The notes: generated by a model not told the origin, from the letters alone. A DNA stretch of 64,000 bases from JAXMAF01 sp046350555 (GCA_046350555.1 JAXMAF010000026.1:4894-68893), one strand, 5' to 3'; positions 28,080 to 36,528 are shown, counted from the stretch's first letter. Numbers and translations: made by a program.

Positions 28080-29246
28080 ATGATTCTTTCGTGCTTTGCA
28101 GCTTCTGCCGCGATGATCTGGGCCTCCGTCGCGTGCGCTGACGAAGGCGATCTCATCGAACAGGTACTGGGTGCCATTCAGGCACGTCAAGCGGCGTTGA
28201 TGTCCACTGCCGTGACCATCAATGTCGTAGATCGATCAGCATCGCCATCTTGGCCGGACTCGGAAACGCATTCACTCGCGCGCCTTGGCCAGACCTTTCG
28301 ATACGATGTGAAATGCACATCTTCTCCACAAGACGACACCGCCAATATTGACGAGGTGGTATTGGGAGATGGTGGCGCTATCATGCGATGGGTGCCTGCG
28401 CACGCTCGCGCTGATGTCTGGGCCATCCCGGCCACCGGCTTACGAAATGCCTTGCCCTCATCTTTCCTATTCTCGCTGTGGTGGCCTTCGTTCTTGGGAC
28501 TCGAAGAAGTGGGAACTGACGTGGGCGCAATGATATTAAGCGGTGACGCGGCGCCGTTGCTTGCAGGCGCGCCGGAAGGCGTTTGCGGTGCGGTGCTGGG
28601 TTTTGATCTTGGACCGCAGCAAGGTCACGCGTGGGTGGACGAGACCGGTCTCGTGATTTGCATCGACTCCGGGGGCGCGCAGCTGCGGGTGATTTCCACA
28701 GCGGACGTCAACGGGGTCAGGCTACCGACACACGTAGTTCAAGCGGGTCAGCCGTTCTGGAACTATGCTTCGCAGGTGGGCGTCGACGTAGCTCTTGAAA
28801 CTGCGGCTAGTGTATTCTCCGGTACTGTCACGGTGCGCAGCTTCGTTGTCCAGCCTGCCTCGTCAGGCGGGTCCGGGTGGCTCTTGGGTGACGACGCAGT
28901 TGCTCCGCTGTTGCCGGACAACATGTACGCAGTGTTGCCGCCAGGCACCAAGGTGAACGATACCGTGACGCAAGAGTTCTATGTTGCAAATTTCTCGTCT
29001 CCTTCGGCTGCGGCTCGAGAATCTGTAGCATCGCTTGCATCCGATCTCAATTCCGGCGAGTTGGCATACACCAATGACGGCTCGATGTTATCCGCGGCAA
29101 GTCCGTCCTCGCTTGACCGGAGCTCGGCGCCCTATCGTCTGCCGTTGACAGGATTGTTCATTGCGGGCGTTGTTGCGTTTGGTTCGGCTCGACTGATGAG
29201 AAATCGGCTTGCAATCAATAGTCAGCCACCTAGTCGGGTGGCATAG
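28080..29246 (+). CDS. Secreted, C-terminally membrane-anchored protein (cassette gene B)
   Basis: 388 residues. AGGAG precedes ATG 28080 by six bases. A signal peptide (CFAASAAMIWASVACA) is followed by a long extracytoplasmic region. Patterns such as QARQAALMSTAVTINVVDR, HSLARLGQTFRYDVKC, LGDGGAIMRWVPA and LVICIDSGGAQLRVISTADVNGVRLPTHV recall LolA/LppX-like or 'outer membrane lipoprotein-sorting' beta barrels common in planctomycetes, but the match is weak. A C-terminal helix (LTGLFIAGVVAFGSARLM) followed by basic residues anchors it. It lies 45 bases after gene A. Function unknown. Confidence 0.65.
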   Translation: MILSCFAASAAMIWASVACADEGDLIEQVLGAIQARQAALMSTAVTINVVDRSASPSWPDSETHSLARLGQTFRYDVKCTSSPQDDTANIDEVVLGDGGAIMRWVPAHARADVWAIPATGLRNALPSSFLFSLWWPSFLGLEEVGTDVGAMILSGDAAPLLAGAPEGVCGAVLGFDLGPQQGHAWVDETGLVICIDSGGAQLRVISTADVNGVRLPTHVVQAGQPFWNYASQVGVDVALETAASVFSGTVTVRSFVVQPASSGGSGWLLGDDAVAPLLPDNMYAVLPPGTKVNDTVTQEFYVANFSSPSAAARESVASLASDLNSGELAYTNDGSMLSAASPSSLDRSSAPYRLPLTGLFIAGVVAFGSARLMRNRLAINSQPPSRVA

Positions 29247-29335
29247 GACGGCATCTGTCGCAGGATTGTTCTCAATGGTTGGTGCCAAGTGTAACTTTCG
29301 TCCTTCCTAGGAGGGACTCCAGTTTCGAGGGCTAT

Positions 29336-29935
29336 ATGTCGTTACGGCGGTTGTCGTATTTGTTTTTTATTGCCGGCTTGGTCAGTTATCAGCCGGTGTT
29401 TGCGGATGTGTTAGAGGATTTGCGGAACTCGGCGTGCGGCCCACGGGCGGTTGCTGTGGCAGGGGAACTTCTTGGGATTAGCTTTTCCGACGCCGAGTTG
29501 GTGACCGTTGCAGCGCCCGATGGTACGTCGAGCCTTCTCGAGTTGCGTGACTTCTTTTGCGCCAAGGGGGCAGGCACGTCGTTGGCATATATGACACCGC
29601 GGTCGCTGACACACGCCAGAGGCGTCTTTATTTTGCCAGTTACAGATCTTCCGCCAACAATTAGTCGCCGCCTACGAGGGCCGCACTTTGTCGTGGTCGC
29701 GTGCCGGGGCAACGAGGCTCCGCAGGTACTAGACGCCACGCAGGCTATTGATGACCAGCGTCTGCTTCGATTCGAAGATGTGGTTCAGGCGTGGACGGGA
29801 TTGGCGTTGCAGTTTACGCGAAGCCAACCGGTTGTGTCGCAGCAGTTGAGCCGTTTCGTAACAACTAAGGACGTATTCCTTATTTCCGCCGCCGCTCTTG
29901 TTGGTGTGATATGCGGCGCATACCGACGACGTTAG
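29336..29935 (+). CDS. Membrane-anchored C39-like cysteine protease (cassette gene C)
   Basis: 199 residues from ATG 29336 (GAGG five bases upstream). A signal peptide (LSYLFFIAGLVSYQPVFA) precedes a papain-fold C39-type domain: catalytic Cys34 in NSACGPRAVAVAGELLGI, a helix-loop region ending LRDFFCAKG, His117 in RGPHFVVVACRG and Asp133 in PQVLDAT, the expected Cys-His-Asp order and spacing. A C-terminal helix (DVFLISAAALVGVICGAY) plus RRR anchors it. C39 domains usually cut after GG or GA leaders of secreted peptides when fused to ABC exporters; here it is stand-alone, exported and anchored. Gene D follows after three bases. It probably processes or cross-links a local partner such as gene A (inference). 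Confidence 0.72.
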   Translation: MSLRRLSYLFFIAGLVSYQPVFADVLEDLRNSACGPRAVAVAGELLGISFSDAELVTVAAPDGTSSLLELRDFFCAKGAGTSLAYMTPRSLTHARGVFILPVTDLPPTISRRLRGPHFVVVACRGNEAPQVLDATQAIDDQRLLRFEDVVQAWTGLALQFTRSQPVVSQQLSRFVTTKDVFLISAAALVGVICGAYRRR

Positions 29936-29938
29936 ACC

Positions 29939-31132
29939 ATGTCAAACGTGGAATGCAACACCATTGAGGTGGGTAAACGCTGTGTTCAAGTGCGTGCGCT
30001 GATGCTGGTGCTGTTGGGAATGACCGCGCTGGTGTCTTGCGAGCGCTACGATGACCCGACAGTCAAGAAGAAGGTGACCCCATCGCCGTTATGCGCGGCC
30101 GATATGATCGACGGTCGTGCAGATTATCTCGAAGCAATTGAAGTATCGCTCGAGAGAATAATTGTTGGACAACTCGGCGATGGCCAGCTGTCGCTCAATG
30201 ATCACGGACATGTGTTGCTAGCGCTCGGCACCAATATCCGTTTGCCAGCGATCTATCAAGCCAACGAGCATGAACCTACTACCTACATCGAATGGCTGCT
30301 TGGGCGCGCCTCGCGCGACGGTAGCTTCGGTCGCCCATCGTGGCTGATTCGTACCCCGGATGGGTGGGCGATTCAGCGATTGGCAAGAGCTGACGCCTGG
30401 AGTGACGGCGAAGCGCACCTTGGCCAGTTGTTATGCTATCTGACGGACGCAAATCTTATTGACAGACACCAAGCAATCATCGTCCCGGACGGCTCGGTTA
30501 TAGATATTCAAAGTGTAGCGGACGGATATGTTAATCGACTTGCCCCTCAGGATTCATTAGAATACTTGATTCCGGTGTTGATCAGGCTATCTTCGAAGTC
30601 GGTGTGGACGAGTAGATTTGGCGAGCGAATCGAATTGAATGCGCTTGTACGACAATTGCTAGACACCAATCCAGCGTCCGCGGCCTGCTTTGGCGGGCAT
30701 TGGTACTTGGCGCTTCATGTTCTAGCCGACGATTCGTCGGCCGATCGAGTCCAAAGTACGCTGCGAAATGAGGCGCGGGATCGACTTCGGGTGGACGGTG
30801 GTCGACTACTGGATTGCATTCCTCAAAGCGGTGCCATTGATATGCGTCAGTGGGGCTCGCAGCGCCCAGCAGGTCGATTTCTAGATCCGCAATTTACATT
30901 TCAAGTGCATTCGCTGATCTGGCTACTTGCCTCTGCGGATGATCAGCGGATCAACGATCCTCGTGTTGAGCTGGCGCTTAGGTGGGCTTGTGACTATTAC
31001 ATGGCGCATGCCGGGAATATCCCATTGCTTGATATCTGTCATTTACGCCAGTTGCTGCGATGTTATCGATCAAGAATTCAGGAGGCGCAGCATATGAAGC
31101 CAAGTGACAGCCACCGTGTTCCGATGTCATGA
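29939..31132 (+). CDS. Lipoprotein with helical-repeat domain (cassette gene D)
   Basis: 397 residues from ATG 29939, three bases after the protease stop, so translation is probably coupled. A hydrophobic segment ends in a lipobox (LMLVLLGMTALVSC). The mature part has helical repeats reminiscent of alpha-alpha toroids (GHVLLALGTNI, GEAHLGQLLCYLTD, GGHWYLALHVLAD, FTFQVHSLIWLLASADD, ELALRWACDYYMAH). I do not recognise the family. The last eight residues (DSHRVPMS) and the stop codon are encoded by the inserted repeat R3 starting near 31108, so the original C-terminus has been replaced, probably with little loss. Confidence 0.65.
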   Translation: MSNVECNTIEVGKRCVQVRALMLVLLGMTALVSCERYDDPTVKKKVTPSPLCAADMIDGRADYLEAIEVSLERIIVGQLGDGQLSLNDHGHVLLALGTNIRLPAIYQANEHEPTTYIEWLLGRASRDGSFGRPSWLIRTPDGWAIQRLARADAWSDGEAHLGQLLCYLTDANLIDRHQAIIVPDGSVIDIQSVADGYVNRLAPQDSLEYLIPVLIRLSSKSVWTSRFGERIELNALVRQLLDTNPASAACFGGHWYLALHVLADDSSADRVQSTLRNEARDRLRVDGGRLLDCIPQSGAIDMRQWGSQRPAGRFLDPQFTFQVHSLIWLLASADDQRINDPRVELALRWACDYYMAHAGNIPLLDICHLRQLLRCYRSRIQEAQHMKPSDSHRVPMS

Positions 31133-31242
31133 GGCATTGGCTCGGGGTTGGGACTTGGTCGTCCGGGCAGCGGGGATTCCGACAGCGGCGCCTTCCCGTG
31201 AAGCCGCTCCAGCCACGCGATCATCCACGCGCGCGCCTCCCG
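31108..31242 (-). repeat. Dispersed repeat R3, copy a (IS110-like transposase fragment)
   Basis: Nearly identical to the first 130 bases of the copies at 40820 and 41766. It begins CAGCCACCG and is truncated where repeat R4 begins. The minus-strand reading (AWMIAWLERLHGKAPLSESPLPG) is the shared tail of the fragments that in the longer copies carry an IS110-like helical segment. Confidence 0.6.
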
Positions 31243-31502
31243 ATGCGGCGCAGCGGCATGCGTGGTGGACGGTAGCGGGGGCGGTCGGCGGGGCGGTTGC
31301 GAACCGCTGGATGGGGTGTCGTCCACGATTCGGGTGGTTCCGATCGTTGGCGACAGAAGGGGATTCAGTGCGGCGGCTGTGCCTCCGTGGAATCCGGGGC
31401 TTCGATTCCTCGGTCAACTCGGCAATCGCAGCCCGGATTCCTCCGCCGCGCAGCGGCGGCCCCCGATCCCCCCTGCCGGACAGTACGATAAGGTCCTGAA
31501 CG

Positions 31503-32942
31503 TTGCGCACATTTGAAGAAGCAGCCCTCCCGCGGGAAGGTGGTGATGTGAGTTACCCCTTACCCGAAGGAGAGCTGCATGGACAGCGTACAGGGCATGG
31601 CGCAGCAAGGCGCGGGGACTGAGGCGGACGTCCTGAGGTCGGCGGTGCTGATCGACACGGACAAGGTGAGGTCCCACGTGGACGAGGTGGTGAGGAGCAC
31701 GGTGGAGCAGACGCTCAACTCGATGCTGGACGCGGAGGCGGACCGGATCTGCCAGGCCGGCCGGTACGAGCGTTCGGCGGATCGCGCGGACACCCGCGCG
31801 GGCAGCTACGACCGGAAGCTGGAGACCAAGGCGGGCGAGGTGACGCTGACGGTGCCTCGGCTTCGTCGGCTGCCGTTCGAGACGGCGATCATCGAGCGAT
31901 ACCGCAGGCGGGGCTCGGTGGAAGGCGCTGGTGGAGAGTACCTCGCCGGCGTGAGCATGCGTCGGGTGGAGGACATCACCGAGGCGCTGTGGGGCACGCG
32001 GGTGAGCGCGAGCACGGTGAGCGGGCGGCGAAGGTGTACGGCCAGATCGAGTCGTGGCGGAACCGGCCGATCGAGGGCGAGCACGCGTACGTGTACCTGG
32101 ACGGGATCTGGATGAAGCGGAGCTGGGGAGGCGAGGTGAGGAACGTGGCCGTGCTGATCGCCATCGGCGTGGGCCAGGACGGCTACCGCGAGGTGTTGGG
32201 CGTGTGCGAGGGCGCCAAGGAGGACGCGGAGAGTTGGCGCGGCTTCCTTCGGCACCTGAAGCAGCAGGCTTCACGGCGTGCGGCTGTTCGTGAGCGACAA
32301 GTGCCTCGGGCTGGTGGAGTCGCTGGGCGAGTTCTTCCCCGAGGCTTCGTGGCAGCGTTGTGTGGTGCACTTCTACCGCAACGTGATGACGGTGACGCCG
32401 TCGGGAAAGATGCGCGAGGTGGCGGCGATGCTCAAGGCGGTCCACGCCCAGGAGGACCGCGACAGCGCCGGGCAGAAGGCCCTGGCGGTGGCGGAGAAGC
32501 TCGAGGCGATGAGGCTGGGCAAGGCGGCTGCGATCGTGCGCGAGGGACTCGCGGAGACCCGGCGTACATGTCGTTGCCGCGCGGCACTGGCGTTGCCTGC
32601 GGACGAACAACCCGATGGAGCGGCTGAACCGCGAGATCCGTCGGCGGACGCGCGTGGTGGGCGCGTTCCCCGACGGGCAGTCGGCGCTGATGCTGGTGGC
32701 GGCGCGGCTGCGGCACGTTGCCGGGACGCGCTGGGGCCTGCGGCGCTACATGGACATGTCGCGGCTGCGCGGCTGGAGGCGGCGCGACGTGAGGAGATGG
32801 CGTCGTCGGCGGCGTAGCCGCGCGCGAGCCGCCGGTGAAGCTCCGGCCTCCAGCCCTCGGACCTTCGGTCCTCGGGCTTCCGGCCTCCGCTTCACCGGCG
32901 GCAGGACCTTCCCGAGGAGGGATGCTCGACGAATGTGCGCAA
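31503..32942 (+). mobile_element. IS256 family insertion sequence
   Basis: About 1.44 kb, bounded by inverted repeats TTGCGCACATTTGAAGAAGC (left, starting 31503) and, on the reverse strand at the right end, TTGCGCACATTCGTCGAGCA. Both ends continue into a shared CCCTCC..GGGAAGG block. It contains a single Mutator-type transposase. Flanking octamers (CCTGAACG and CTTGACGG) match at only some positions, so no clean target duplication remains. It is inserted in a smaller MITE-like element. Confidence 0.88.
31579..32817 (+). pseudogene. IS256 transposase, frameshifted
   Basis: The reading starts at ATG 31579 and gives a Mutator-type transposase: LETKAGEVTLTVPRLRRLPFETAIIERYRR, YLAGVSMRRVEDITEALWG, then after a shift HAYVYLDGIWMKRSWGG (first catalytic Asp), after another shift RLFVSDKCLGLVESL (second Asp) and WQRCVVHFYRNVM, and finally NNPMERLNREIRRRTRVVGAFP (catalytic Glu), RYMDM. 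Three or four single-base shifts break it, one at a GG run (32270). Catalytic residues are all present, so it is either recently inactivated or mis-sequenced. Confidence 0.88.
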
Positions 32943-33336
32943 CTTGACGGACACTACCGACAGTACCGCCCGGATCTTGGACTACACCCGCTGGATGCGC
33001 TGGCTGTTCCACCAGGCGAAGAAGCTGCACCTGGCGGTGTGACGAAGCGGGCTGCTGGCCGCTCCCGATTCCGACGTCGGCTTGCTCCTCTCCAGCGGAA
33101 CAACTGTCATCGGGGCGTCCGGGCCAGGCGTCGCGACGCCCGCTCGTCTTCGGTGTGCTCAGCCCACAAGGCGCGCGTCTCGCCGAAGAGGAGCAATCCT
33201 CTGCGTGAGACGGGCCACCGGGCGCCACTCACGGCAATGCATGGCCAGGGATAACCGGTGGCTGTCCCTCCGATTCCCGGTGTTGAGACTCAAGATCGGC
33301 ATGCGAGCATGCCGATCTCCATTCTGAAAGGTGCAC

Positions 33337-33999
33337 TTAGCTTGGGATCCAACACAGATCGCCGCGCCGCCTGCTCCGCCGTCGCAAGCCCAGCGCCGCA
33401 CCGCCGAGCGCCAGTACGACGGCCGTGCCAGGTGCCGGCACGAACCCTCCGAAGTAGAGCGTGTCCATCGAGTTTGCCCCGCCGGTCGTGTTCGAGATGA
33501 TGAGCTTGTCGAAGGGCGTGTCGGAGACGATGCCGGCAAAGCTCCACGGGTTGAAGCCGTAAAAAGAGTTCGTCTCCCCGATCTGAATGCCGCCGGAGAA
33601 CATAAGAAACTTTGTCGAGCCGGGATAGCGGATAGCGAGGGATGTCAGGGGCGTCTCGAACTCCATGATGATCGGCAGGACGTTGCCGGACTGTGTGAAG
33701 CCTCCCCGAAGACCGAACCCATCACTTGGCCAAAGCGCGGGATTGAAGTCCGTCCAATCGTCGCCGGGCGTGAAAATTACACCCAAAGGTGCGTACTGAT
33801 CGGTGACGCTGCTGTAGAGCGGCACCTCTGAGAACTGAATCGTCGTGAACGACGGCACAGCCGTATTCCATGCGACCTGGTCGGTGTATTCGACGAAACT
33901 GGCCGAGGCCAAAGGGCTCAGAGGCACAAACAACATTGCAACCAGGAGGGAGTTACTCGCGACAACACTCCGATCCACAAAGGGAGTCTCGGTGCGCAT
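33337..33999 (-). CDS. Secreted protein with PEP-CTERM-like sorting tail
   Basis: 220 residues from ATG 33999, with GGAGG about seven bases upstream. The signal peptide (NSLLVAMLFVPLSPLASA) precedes a beta-rich domain opening SFVEYTDQVAWNTAVPSFTTIQFSEVP and containing YAPLGVIFTP. Openings of this kind (a xFxxxxAW..A segment, then TxxDF or TxxQF) recur in the paralogs at 36529-38802. The C-terminus has VPAPGTAVVLALGGAALGLRRRSRRRG, the P-x-P, hydrophobic, Arg layout of exosortase substrates, followed by seven extra residues. Its start overlaps the stop of the upstream HAF/dockerin gene, so the two are translationally coupled. Confidence 0.78.
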   Translation of the reverse strand: MRTETPFVDRSVVASNSLLVAMLFVPLSPLASASFVEYTDQVAWNTAVPSFTTIQFSEVPLYSSVTDQYAPLGVIFTPGDDWTDFNPALWPSDGFGLRGGFTQSGNVLPIIMEFETPLTSLAIRYPGSTKFLMFSGGIQIGETNSFYGFNPWSFAGIVSDTPFDKLIISNTTGGANSMDTLYFGGFVPAPGTAVVLALGGAALGLRRRSRRRGDLCWIPS

Positions 34000-35789
34000 C
34001 ACCAGCCTCCGATCAGCATCGCGAGCGTGATACCGACGCCGTTGAGCTCGGACGGGCTCGCGGTCAAGGACCACGTTGCAAGAGCATCGGCATCGTCGAA
34101 GCCAAGCGACAGGATCGCCTCTTCCAGCGTCATGCCACCACCTTCGAGTTCCTCTTCGGATCCGGCGCGGGCGAAGCCCGACGAGCAGCTAGTCGGCAGC
34201 GCCACATCGCAGGGTGAGCCTTCATCCTCGTCCCACCAGGATGCCAACAGAAGCCCGAGATCGGCGGGCCCGACCGCGCCATCACCGTCGAGATCCTCCG
34301 AGCAGCCCGAGCAATTCCATAAGGCGAGAAGGATTCCCATGTCCGATCCGTCGATCAGGAAGTCGCCGTTGTAGTCCGCAGCGCACGTCAGTAGGTATGC
34401 ATGCTCGACGCCCGACGGCGCGCTCCCGTAGCCCACGATGTGCCCATGGACGTTGACGTCGTGGGCCAGGATGACGAAATAGCCGTCGTTCTGATCGGTC
34501 CCGGACGGTTTCCACGTGATGTCGTTGAGGTCGTAGGCGCACCAGTCATCCGAGAGCCGAAGCCACAGAATTCCGCGCTGCGAATCGGTGTCGCCTCCAA
34601 CGACGCGCAGATCATCGCTCGTGCCGATCTCGCGGATTGCCTCGGCCCGCGCGGCGTTGTCTGGGCTGGTGTACACCGAGTTCAAGCTCGTCACGCCATT
34701 GTTCGCGTCCCAATAGACCGCCTGCGGTCGGCACTGCTGGCCAAAGGGAATTTGGCTCAGTCCCACCGCGGAGCCATCCGCGTGAACGTCCCGGGCGCTC
34801 GTAATTCCCTGGTCGCCGGAACCGGCGCCGAGCTCCATGAGTACGGTGGGCGTGGTGCTCGTTCCAGACCATTGCAGGCCGTCGTTGTCATTGTCGAAGT
34901 TGTCGCAGTTCGACTGGCCCACGCCTTCCTCGCAGAGGCCCATCGGGTTAATTGTCAGCTCGTCCCGTCCCACGGCGAGGCGCGGGGACGCGTCGTTGAC
35001 GGACAGCGTGAAGGAGTCGCGGCTTCCGGACGAAACCTGTCGCGCCACGTACGACCCGCCCAGTTCGTACGTGAACCCCACGAGTGGGTTGAGCCGGTCG
35101 CAGTCGTCGCCACACTTCGAGCGCATCACCGTGCCCGCGATCGCCGGCGGGCTGCTGTTCGTAATTCCATGAGCCACGCTAAAGCAACCCGTGCTTTCGG
35201 TCTCGCTCGCGACAACGATCGAGGACGGGTGAATGCTCTCGTTGGGGATGTGCGGCGCCGAGCCCTGAAGGAACGTCTGGTCGACCTTGAAGAGCCACGC
35301 CTCCGCATGATCGCCAACGTTGCTGATCTCCTCGCCCGCAAGCCCCACGATCTTGCCGTCGTTGTTGATGTCGGTTCCAACGGAATGAACGAATCCCGAT
35401 GGCAGAGGCGGATCCATGAGCGGGTGAAGGTCGTGGATGCCTGCGGAGAGGTTGAACATCGTCACGGGAAGGCGCAGCTTCAAGTGCACGTCGCTGCTGG
35501 GGTTCGACGGAGTCGTCCGTCCGAAGAAGACGACCTGCCCTGAGTCGTTGATGCCGAAGGTAAGGTCGCCATTGGAGGGAAGTTGAAGGTTGCTCGCGCC
35601 TCCGACAGCGCCCAGATCCACGATCCGATAGGGCCTCTCGCTACGGGCGAATGCAGAAGTGGCCGCGAGCATCACGCTGCAGAGCGTCACAGCGGCCGTG
35701 ACGGATTTGCAGCACGTCGGACGAGACGCTGGCACGAGCGCGATGGGACGGGACGACTCAGAGCCGTCCGACGGAAGTCGATTGCGCAT
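33999..35789 (-). CDS. HAF-repeat secreted protein with dockerin-like region and conserved tail
   Basis: 596 residues from ATG 35789 (AGGAG nine bases upstream). A signal peptide (VTAAVTLCSVMLAATSAFA) is followed by YRIVDLGAVGGAS and several HAF-type repeats (GINDSGQVVFFGR, DINNDGKIVGLAG, DVHADGSAVGLSQ, DVNVHGHIVGYGS), which form an extracellular propeller-like domain. Then come two calcium-loop motifs (ADYNGDFLIDGSDMGILLALW and DLDGDGAVGPADLGLLLASW). Unlike the other dockerin proteins here, a further tail of about 70 residues follows, ending LEEAILSLGFDDADALATWSLTASPSELNGVGITLAMLIGGW-like; the same tail occurs in the protein at 38840. Coupled to the PEP-CTERM-like gene downstream. Confidence 0.85.
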   Translation of the reverse strand: MRNRLPSDGSESSRPIALVPASRPTCCKSVTAAVTLCSVMLAATSAFARSERPYRIVDLGAVGGASNLQLPSNGDLTFGINDSGQVVFFGRTTPSNPSSDVHLKLRLPVTMFNLSAGIHDLHPLMDPPLPSGFVHSVGTDINNDGKIVGLAGEEISNVGDHAEAWLFKVDQTFLQGSAPHIPNESIHPSSIVVASETESTGCFSVAHGITNSSPPAIAGTVMRSKCGDDCDRLNPLVGFTYELGGSYVARQVSSGSRDSFTLSVNDASPRLAVGRDELTINPMGLCEEGVGQSNCDNFDNDNDGLQWSGTSTTPTVLMELGAGSGDQGITSARDVHADGSAVGLSQIPFGQQCRPQAVYWDANNGVTSLNSVYTSPDNAARAEAIREIGTSDDLRVVGGDTDSQRGILWLRLSDDWCAYDLNDITWKPSGTDQNDGYFVILAHDVNVHGHIVGYGSAPSGVEHAYLLTCAADYNGDFLIDGSDMGILLALWNCSGCSEDLDGDGAVGPADLGLLLASWWDEDEGSPCDVALPTSCSSGFARAGSEEELEGGGMTLEEAILSLGFDDADALATWSLTASPSELNGVGITLAMLIGGW

Positions 35790-35934
35790 GGGCAGTTTCT
35801 CCTGACTGACGAAAAGCCAACAACGCGTCGGCAGCAGCGACTCTACTCCTAAGTCGTGGTCGCTGCAAGACTTCCGAGTGGACTGAACGGCGCTGCTGTG
35901 TGGAGGCGCATCGTGTACGCTGCCACGCCTGAAC

Positions 35935-36310
35935 GTGCGTCGATGCGTGATTCGGGCGATCGCGACGAAGTCGATCGGGCTCGTGCTTGCTTCCGTGCTG
36001 GCCTCGGTCCTCTGGGGCTGCGATTCCGATCGACCCCCGAGCGCCATACCGGAGCCGCAGTCAGGCGCGACAACGGCTCCGCCGGCGCCTCCTGTGGCGC
36101 CATCGGCGCCATCGACCTCGACGCCTGCCGCCGGCGCCGCTCTCGATCAGCCGATGGTCGCCGGCAACCTCGTCGTCTCGTGGAACATCGGCCACGGCGA
36201 GGGACTCGACGGCCACGTCGACCTGGAGCGCATCGCCCGGCGGCTGGAAGAGCTGCGACCCGACGTAGTGTTCCTTCAGGAAGTCGATCGGCTCACGGCG
36301 CGAAGCGAGA
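35935..36310 (+). pseudogene. Endonuclease/exonuclease/phosphatase-domain lipoprotein, truncated
   Basis: A GTG-started frame gives a signal peptide with lipobox (VLASVLASVLWGC), a Pro/Ala-rich linker of about 45 residues, and the first 45 residues of an EEP domain: NLVVSWNIGHGEGLDGHVDLERIARRLEELRPDVVFLQEVDRLTARS (catalytic Asn and the LQEVD Glu). The domain should run another 200 residues but stops at 36311, exactly where an inverted-repeat element begins. No EEP motifs appear after it. The gene is therefore a disrupted remnant. Confidence 0.7.
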
Positions 36311-36487
36311 AAGTTGGACACGCACTCGTTGCTGGAGCGACCTCGATGACCTCTACATCCTGTGGGACAGAGCATTGCGACTACAAGATGCAGAACACTG
36401 CGGACCGATATGCGTGTTCAACCTTGCGTGACCCACAAGACTTGGGTCCGGCTGGCGATTGCGCTCGCCAACATGCGTGTCCAACTT
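36311..36487. repeat. 177-bp element with 14-bp perfect terminal inverted repeats
   Basis: AAGTTGGACACGCA at 36311-36324 is the exact reverse complement of 36474-36487, and the arms continue imperfectly (CGTTGCTGGAGCG against TGTTGGCGAGCG). It interrupts or truncates the EEP gene. The interior is non-coding. No second copy was seen in the window. Confidence 0.55.
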
Positions 36488-36528
36488 CGCGCCATCAACG
36501 GGTCTCGTCATTCTCAGGTCCGGAATCG

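Larger units (their letters stand above)
31314..32989. mobile_element. MITE-like element with 8-bp target duplication, itself split by IS256
   Basis: The left end GGGTGTCGTCCACGATTCGG and the right end (reverse complement GGGTGTAGTCCAAGATCCGG) are terminal inverted repeats. GCTGGATG flanks it on both sides (31306-31313 and 32990-32997). The empty target, with one GCTGGATG, is preserved in the R4 copy at 27028-27362. Without the internal IS256 it is about 236 bp. A related copy lies at 43968-44170. It is non-coding. Confidence 0.8.
31243..33262 (+). repeat. Dispersed repeat R4, copy b, interrupted by nested elements
   Basis: R4 sequence runs 31243-31313 and resumes at 32990 (second GCTGGATG) to 33262, ending GGGATAACCGGTGGCT. 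The interval 31314-32989 is an insertion flanked by GCTGGATG on both sides. Apart from the insertion it matches 27028-27362 closely (a few substitutions per 50 bases). No gene is recognisable in R4. Confidence 0.75.

Noticed and set aside
31495..32950. Target-site duplication of IS256
   Set aside because: The flanking octamers CCTGAACG and CTTGACGG match at only about five positions, so I do not claim a duplication for this element.
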